Assembly: GCA_006538405.1 (NCBI GenBank)
Contig: BJKQ01000004.1
Location: 868,001-932,000, forward strand
Direction of reading: 5' to 3'
DNA from: Hansfordia pulvinata
Taxonomy: Eukaryota; Ascomycota; Sordariomycetes; Xylariales
DNA: 64,000 nt
Each line of letters starts with the position of its first letter. The stretch's first letter is position 1. Shown here piece after piece: positions 60,201 through 64,000 of the stretch. The position numbers and the translations under genes were made by a program. The notes under the pieces were generated by a model. It was not told the DNA's origin. It did no database searches and saw only the letters and a program-made list of their open reading frames with translations.

Positions 60201-60535
60201 TAGGGAGAAGGGTCGCGGAGGCCGTCGAAGTCGTAGCCGTGATCGTATTCGTGGTCGTCACTGTTGGCCTGGGCGTTTGCGTCGTGGTCGCGAAGGGTGG
60301 CGTCTTCTCTGTCGCTGTCGTCTTTCTTGTTGACGAAGAAAGTGAAGATGGTCGAGGTGGGGGAGGGGGCCGTGCGCGACACGAACGAGGGGGCCGAAGG
60401 GCCGGAGGAGAGGTCGGAGGAAGAGTTGTGCACCAGAGCCGGAGGCCGGTGTTGCTGCGATGGGTCGAATCTGGGTCGGCCCCGGTCAGCTAACAAAGTG
60501 TGAGAAGACCGGAATCGTGCTTTGCTCGAGGCCAT
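57225..60535 (-). CDS. Ras guanine-nucleotide exchange factor with N-terminal Ras-like P-loop domain
   Basis: Predicted activator of a Ras-family GTPase. Exons on the minus strand are 60535-59981, 59906-59582, 59524-59303, 59198-57415 and 57347-57225, all in phase, giving 1002 residues; an in-frame Met at 60589 could add 18. The N-terminal 190 residues are disordered. A Ras-like domain follows: MENLNIAVIGANGVGKSHFI (P-loop at about 201-208) and LVATKCD (G4-like), but its switch region reads YFDVEPDQQ instead of the canonical DTAGQE. A RasGEF_N domain starts near residue 514 (GITFDELVDRLISPTMSRAD). The catalytic CDC25 domain covers about 740-960, with DWVMFSSFRMRDLVRHVSLS and LAAVLAGINGTAVHRLAQT. 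The tail EEEIYQRSIQVESAGG requires the last intron (GTAAGT donor at 57414). Confidence 0.92.
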
Positions 60536-61503
60536 GACGCGCGCGGTTGGCCTCGCCAGGTACGGGTCCGGGAAAGGGGGGGGGGCCACTGTGGGATGGG
60601 TGACTAAGCCGGTCTACAGGGACCGGGGACGTCCCCCCTTGGAGCCAGTAGGGGCGAGGGAGGAGAGCAAGAGGCGGTTGACTAGTGATTACAGCGGTGG
60701 ATATAGGACGGGGGTGGGCGGCGACCCAACAAGCAAGCAGGGGAATGAATGGGGGACCTTGCAGAGGTTGCGCACTCGCACAACAGGGTCACCTTTCGAA
60801 AGGTGGATGAGACAAGATTAAAGGGACGCAGAGAGCGGAAATAGGTAGTAAAAACCGGAAGATAAAATGAAGGACAGGCGAATGAATGGATGGAGGAAAG
60901 GCGGTCGGCGAGAGCTGGGCTGCAGCGGGCGAACGCCGGTGGAAAGCAGATCCGGAACAGTGCTGTACTCGCAGTCTGGTAGGCAGCGCGGTCGGAGATG
61001 GCCCCAGCGCTTGGACGCTGGCAGCGGCAGGCGGGAATTTGTAGGGGGGCCGACGGTGGAGAGAGATGATCGTGTGGCGCAGATGGGAAGCAAAGCAGAG
61101 CCGATCAGAGAGCCATACCTAAAGAGCATGAAGAGGAAGTCCCGGTGAATGCTGGGGACGTGCGGCTTACGACGATGACGATGACGATGAAGATGATGGG
61201 GGCAAGACAGGCAGAGACAAGACGGCACACACCAAGAAAAGGAGATGGTGGACCTACCGGCGCAAACAATGTGTCGCCGAGAGCGTCGACGCTGCCGACA
61301 AGACGGTGACGACCCGGCCGATGCCCGAGATCTACTAAGAGCCCAGCGCTGGGTTGTTGCTGGCCTGGGGTATGTCAAGACCAGGACGGCGACTGAGGAT
61401 GAGTACTCGGACGAGTGGTCGGTCCAAAGCTAGGCAATGAGCCCGAGACGGGCCAGGACCCTGCTGTTGGTGGTGGTGGCCGAAGTGGTGCCACGAACCA
61501 GCC

Positions 61504-61535
61504 AGCAGACAGACAGACGGACAGACAGACAGACG
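61504..61535. repeat. (CAGA)n tetranucleotide repeat
   Basis: About seven CAGA units with one CGGA interruption, in the spacer upstream of the RasGEF gene. Confidence 0.8.
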
Positions 61536-61583
61536 CAAGGGACGTCTGCCTCGGTGGGCGTAGGAAGAAGGCACGCATGCGGT

Positions 61584-61604
61584 ACGCACGCACGCACGCA
61601 CGCT
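61584..61604. repeat. (CGCA)n tetranucleotide repeat
   Basis: About five CGCA units followed by CGCTCGTTCGCTCG, 50 nt to the right of the CAGA repeat. Confidence 0.7.
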
Positions 61605-62729
61605 CGTTCGCTCGCTCGCACGCAGTCTCGCCGGGGCAACTTGCTTCTTAGCGGGCGGCGGGCGCAGGAGGAAGGCAGCACGAGAGGCGACGGCGGCAGA
61701 CCAAGCCGAGTTGGTCGGCGAGGGTTATAAGGTCGGCTGGGTAGGGCAGGGTAGCGGGTGTGGCTTCGCAGTAGTGCGCGTGTGTGTTGCGAGGACTCGG
61801 CCGGGTTGGGCCCGAGAGGCGGCGACCTGGAGCGTAGGAGGTACGAGTACGGATATGCGTGGTGGGTAGATCGGTATGTGGCAGGCGGGCGGTTGGGCGA
61901 GCGGGCGTAGCGGGCGTAGCGGGCCAGGAGTGTGGATGGTAGGTTCGATGTACGGATACGAACTGAGGCAGAGCTGCGTCTGCGACGGGAACATCCATCA
62001 ATCAGAAGGACGTGCAACAGAAGACGGACCGCGAGTACCGTACCTATCAGGTACACGTACCGTATCCTCCAGACGCTGTTGAGTGGAGTTGGGGGGGTTC
62101 AATGTCGGACACACTGTGGTGGTGAGTTGAGAGGCTGCACATAGTTCCTCAAATTGAGCAGCCTCATCAGGGTTGAAAGGAGGACCGCGGGGCTTTACCA
62201 GAGGTACCTAGCCAAGACCTACCAACCGTAATGGACCAGCGATACCTGCTCGAACCTGCCGTGCCTGCCACTCATAAGAGAGGTAGATACCAGGTATCTG
62301 CACCGTTTGCACGACATGCATGGATCTGCCCGAAACCGTGAATAATGAATTTCCACAAGACGGCCAACGCCTTATGGGGATTTAGGATTTAGAGGTACCT
62401 AATGTAGGCAGCCCTGTGTTCCGCCTGCAATGATGAGCATGAGCAGCGGTTCAGTTCAAGGCGATGGCTGGTTGCTGTCGAACTGAGTGCCGCGCCTGAA
62501 GCAAGACGACGGTTTGGTGTATAAGCACTCAGAGGTAGGTACGAGCGATATATCGCGGGGCCGACTCTGACAGAGTACATATGTAGGTAGAGTACTCGTA
62601 CTGACGACCTGAGGTCTTGCAAAACGCCATCCACTATCCGCAGAGAGGCACGAGGGGGGAGTTCGCGGCGATCCGAAGCCCATCGTATCCACCCACCGCG
62701 TGGCCCAGAGACTGGGCGAGGATCCGTGC

Positions 62730-62753
62730 ACCAGCCCACCAGCCCACCAGCCC
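62730..62753. repeat. 8-nt tandem repeat, ACCAGCCC x3
   Basis: Three exact adjacent copies of ACCAGCCC, in intergenic DNA. Confidence 0.8.
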
Positions 62754-64000
62754 AGGAGGATTGTACTTGACGTGCTGGGGTTTAGTGCGTGGCTCCGGCC
62801 GCGGCTCGCAGCCTAGCGCACGTGCAGACTGCGTTCACAGCCCACATCACTCCTGGCCCGTTAGGTACCTACTACCTACACGTAGGTACCTAGATAGAGA
62901 GATGTTGACGCGTAGTAATTCCAATATCTCCGTACCCATGTAGGTACCCAGACACACCAGGCTCGGAAGGCACTGTCAAATTGTCGCCTTTTTGGTTCCT
63001 ATCAGCGCAGGTGGTGCGCGCACACACACCAGGCATCTAGGTAATTTGAAGTTCATCCATTCGTGCGAGTATATCGGTAGGTAGGAGTGGTAGGTAGCAA
63101 CACACAGACACTTCCAGCACATTTACTCGTAGGCCGCGTATAAAGCTCCCAGCCGGTAAGGGTAAGGTACGAGTACCTAAGTTGCTGGAATCCATACTCA
63201 GGGTATCAGGGTCCAGCTACCTACTCGTACGTGTATCTCCGGCTACCGTTGGTGGTGTCCAGGTCGTCGTCGTCTCGAAGATGTTTCAATGTTGCTGGCG
63301 TTTGCACACCGTAACAACCGAACCGACCCTCGTGTTTCTTCCTCAGCGTGTCCGCCTGATGTACCATCCATAGGTACTCCATGGTTTAACTTGAAATGCA
63401 GGCCCCTGGCAACCTTAGCTTAGGTGTACCGATTGAATCATTTTAGATCTCTTGCGCGCTACGAGTACTCACACACCTGCCACACAGTGCACGGAGCACA
63501 TGTCGCCACGCACAAGGACGGATAGGCCGGGGTGGTCCCGGGCATTGGCGTTGTCGCGGGGTAGGCTCGTAGTTGACCGCAAAAGCCTCATTCATCATCG
63601 TCGGTTCCAGTCGGGACACTCTCTGGGAGGGCAGATGGGCTGCAGTGCAGGTGGGAGGTCGTCGAATGACCTGCCATCTTCAAGACCGATAATCTCTAAT
63701 CAACTCGGTACTTGGCTTGATTCCTCCACTCCCACCTCCAAGAATTTTGTCGGCCTGTCTCCTCGTATCACAATGGAAGAGCGTTTGTTGCAAGGGGTGC
63801 TCCGCATTCACATCCGCGGAGGAAGCGCCGGTCAGTCAGTGCCGCGGAAGAGACCTGCGAGAGGGGCGCGCTGACAACCGACAGGAGGTTAGGTAGGTAC
63901 CTACTCTCGCGAATACAAGCTACGAGTACATACTCGTATTGTCGCCCCGGTACACCCGGCCACCTGTCCAGGTATTCTGCATTCCTCATTTCACTCATTG

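Larger units (their letters stand above)
60536..64000. other. Spacer upstream of the RasGEF gene
   Basis: About 3.5 kb to the window edge. The first kilobase probably includes the RasGEF leader and promoter. Beyond 61,800 TACGAGTA-family words are frequent (61842, 62593, 63124, 63168, 63222, 63460, 63921, 63931), mixed with TAGGTACC-type words (about 62,388, 62,535, 62,580, 62,862-62,893, 62,940, 63,075, 63,212, 63,893). No conserved coding sequence was recognised. Confidence 0.55.

Overview
The window is nuclear DNA of a filamentous ascomycete (Pezizomycotina), probably a sordariomycete. The evidence is the gene set (a HET-domain protein, a DUF2293 protein, a fungal LSm1 with a Pro/Gln-rich leader, a RasGEF fused to a Ras-like domain, an unspecific-peroxygenase relative), introns mostly of 56-100 nt with GTRNGY donors and CTGAC branch sites, and strongly GC-ending codons in the genes. 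I cannot name the genus. No rRNA, tRNA, CRISPR array or intact transposon was seen.

Layout from left to right: a secreted GH55 exo-beta-1,3-glucanase (+), convergent with LSM1 (-); the arginyl-tRNA transferase ATE1 (-); a 7.7-kb gene-poor block; an Aps1/Ddp1-type Nudix hydrolase (+); a single-pass Ser/Ala-rich membrane protein (-); a broken small secreted-protein gene (+) facing a frameshifted peroxygenase gene (-); a motif-dense spacer and a HET-domain gene (+); exosome subunit RRP42 (+, one frameshift); cytochrome c (-); an unnamed mitochondrial membrane protein (+); the ribosome-biogenesis AAA ATPase RIX7 (-), divergent from ESCRT-III subunit VPS20 (+, frameshifted tail); a DUF2293 gene (-, two frameshifts); ATP synthase OSCP/ATP5 (+); a nine-exon bacterial-type GH63 glucosidase (-); a 4.5-kb spacer; a RasGEF (-); and a 3.5-kb promoter-side spacer.

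Most genes are unlinked housekeeping functions: RNA decay and processing (LSM1, RRP42), ribosome assembly (RIX7), respiration (cytochrome c, OSCP), protein turnover (ATE1), endosomal sorting (VPS20) and signalling (RasGEF, Nudix). Accessory genes (GH55, peroxygenase, HET) lie between them. I see no biosynthetic gene cluster.

Three observations stand out. (1) Six one-base frameshifts interrupt otherwise coherent genes. All are in the same direction, and all are repaired by one extra C in a short C run; this most likely reflects consensus or sequencing error, because RRP42 is essential. (2) The GH63 gene appears to contain a 3-nt micro-exon, with a consensus branch site in each flanking intron. 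(3) The intergenic DNA is heavily seeded with TACGAGTA/TACTCGTA words, often arranged as palindromes, at roughly twenty times the chance frequency.
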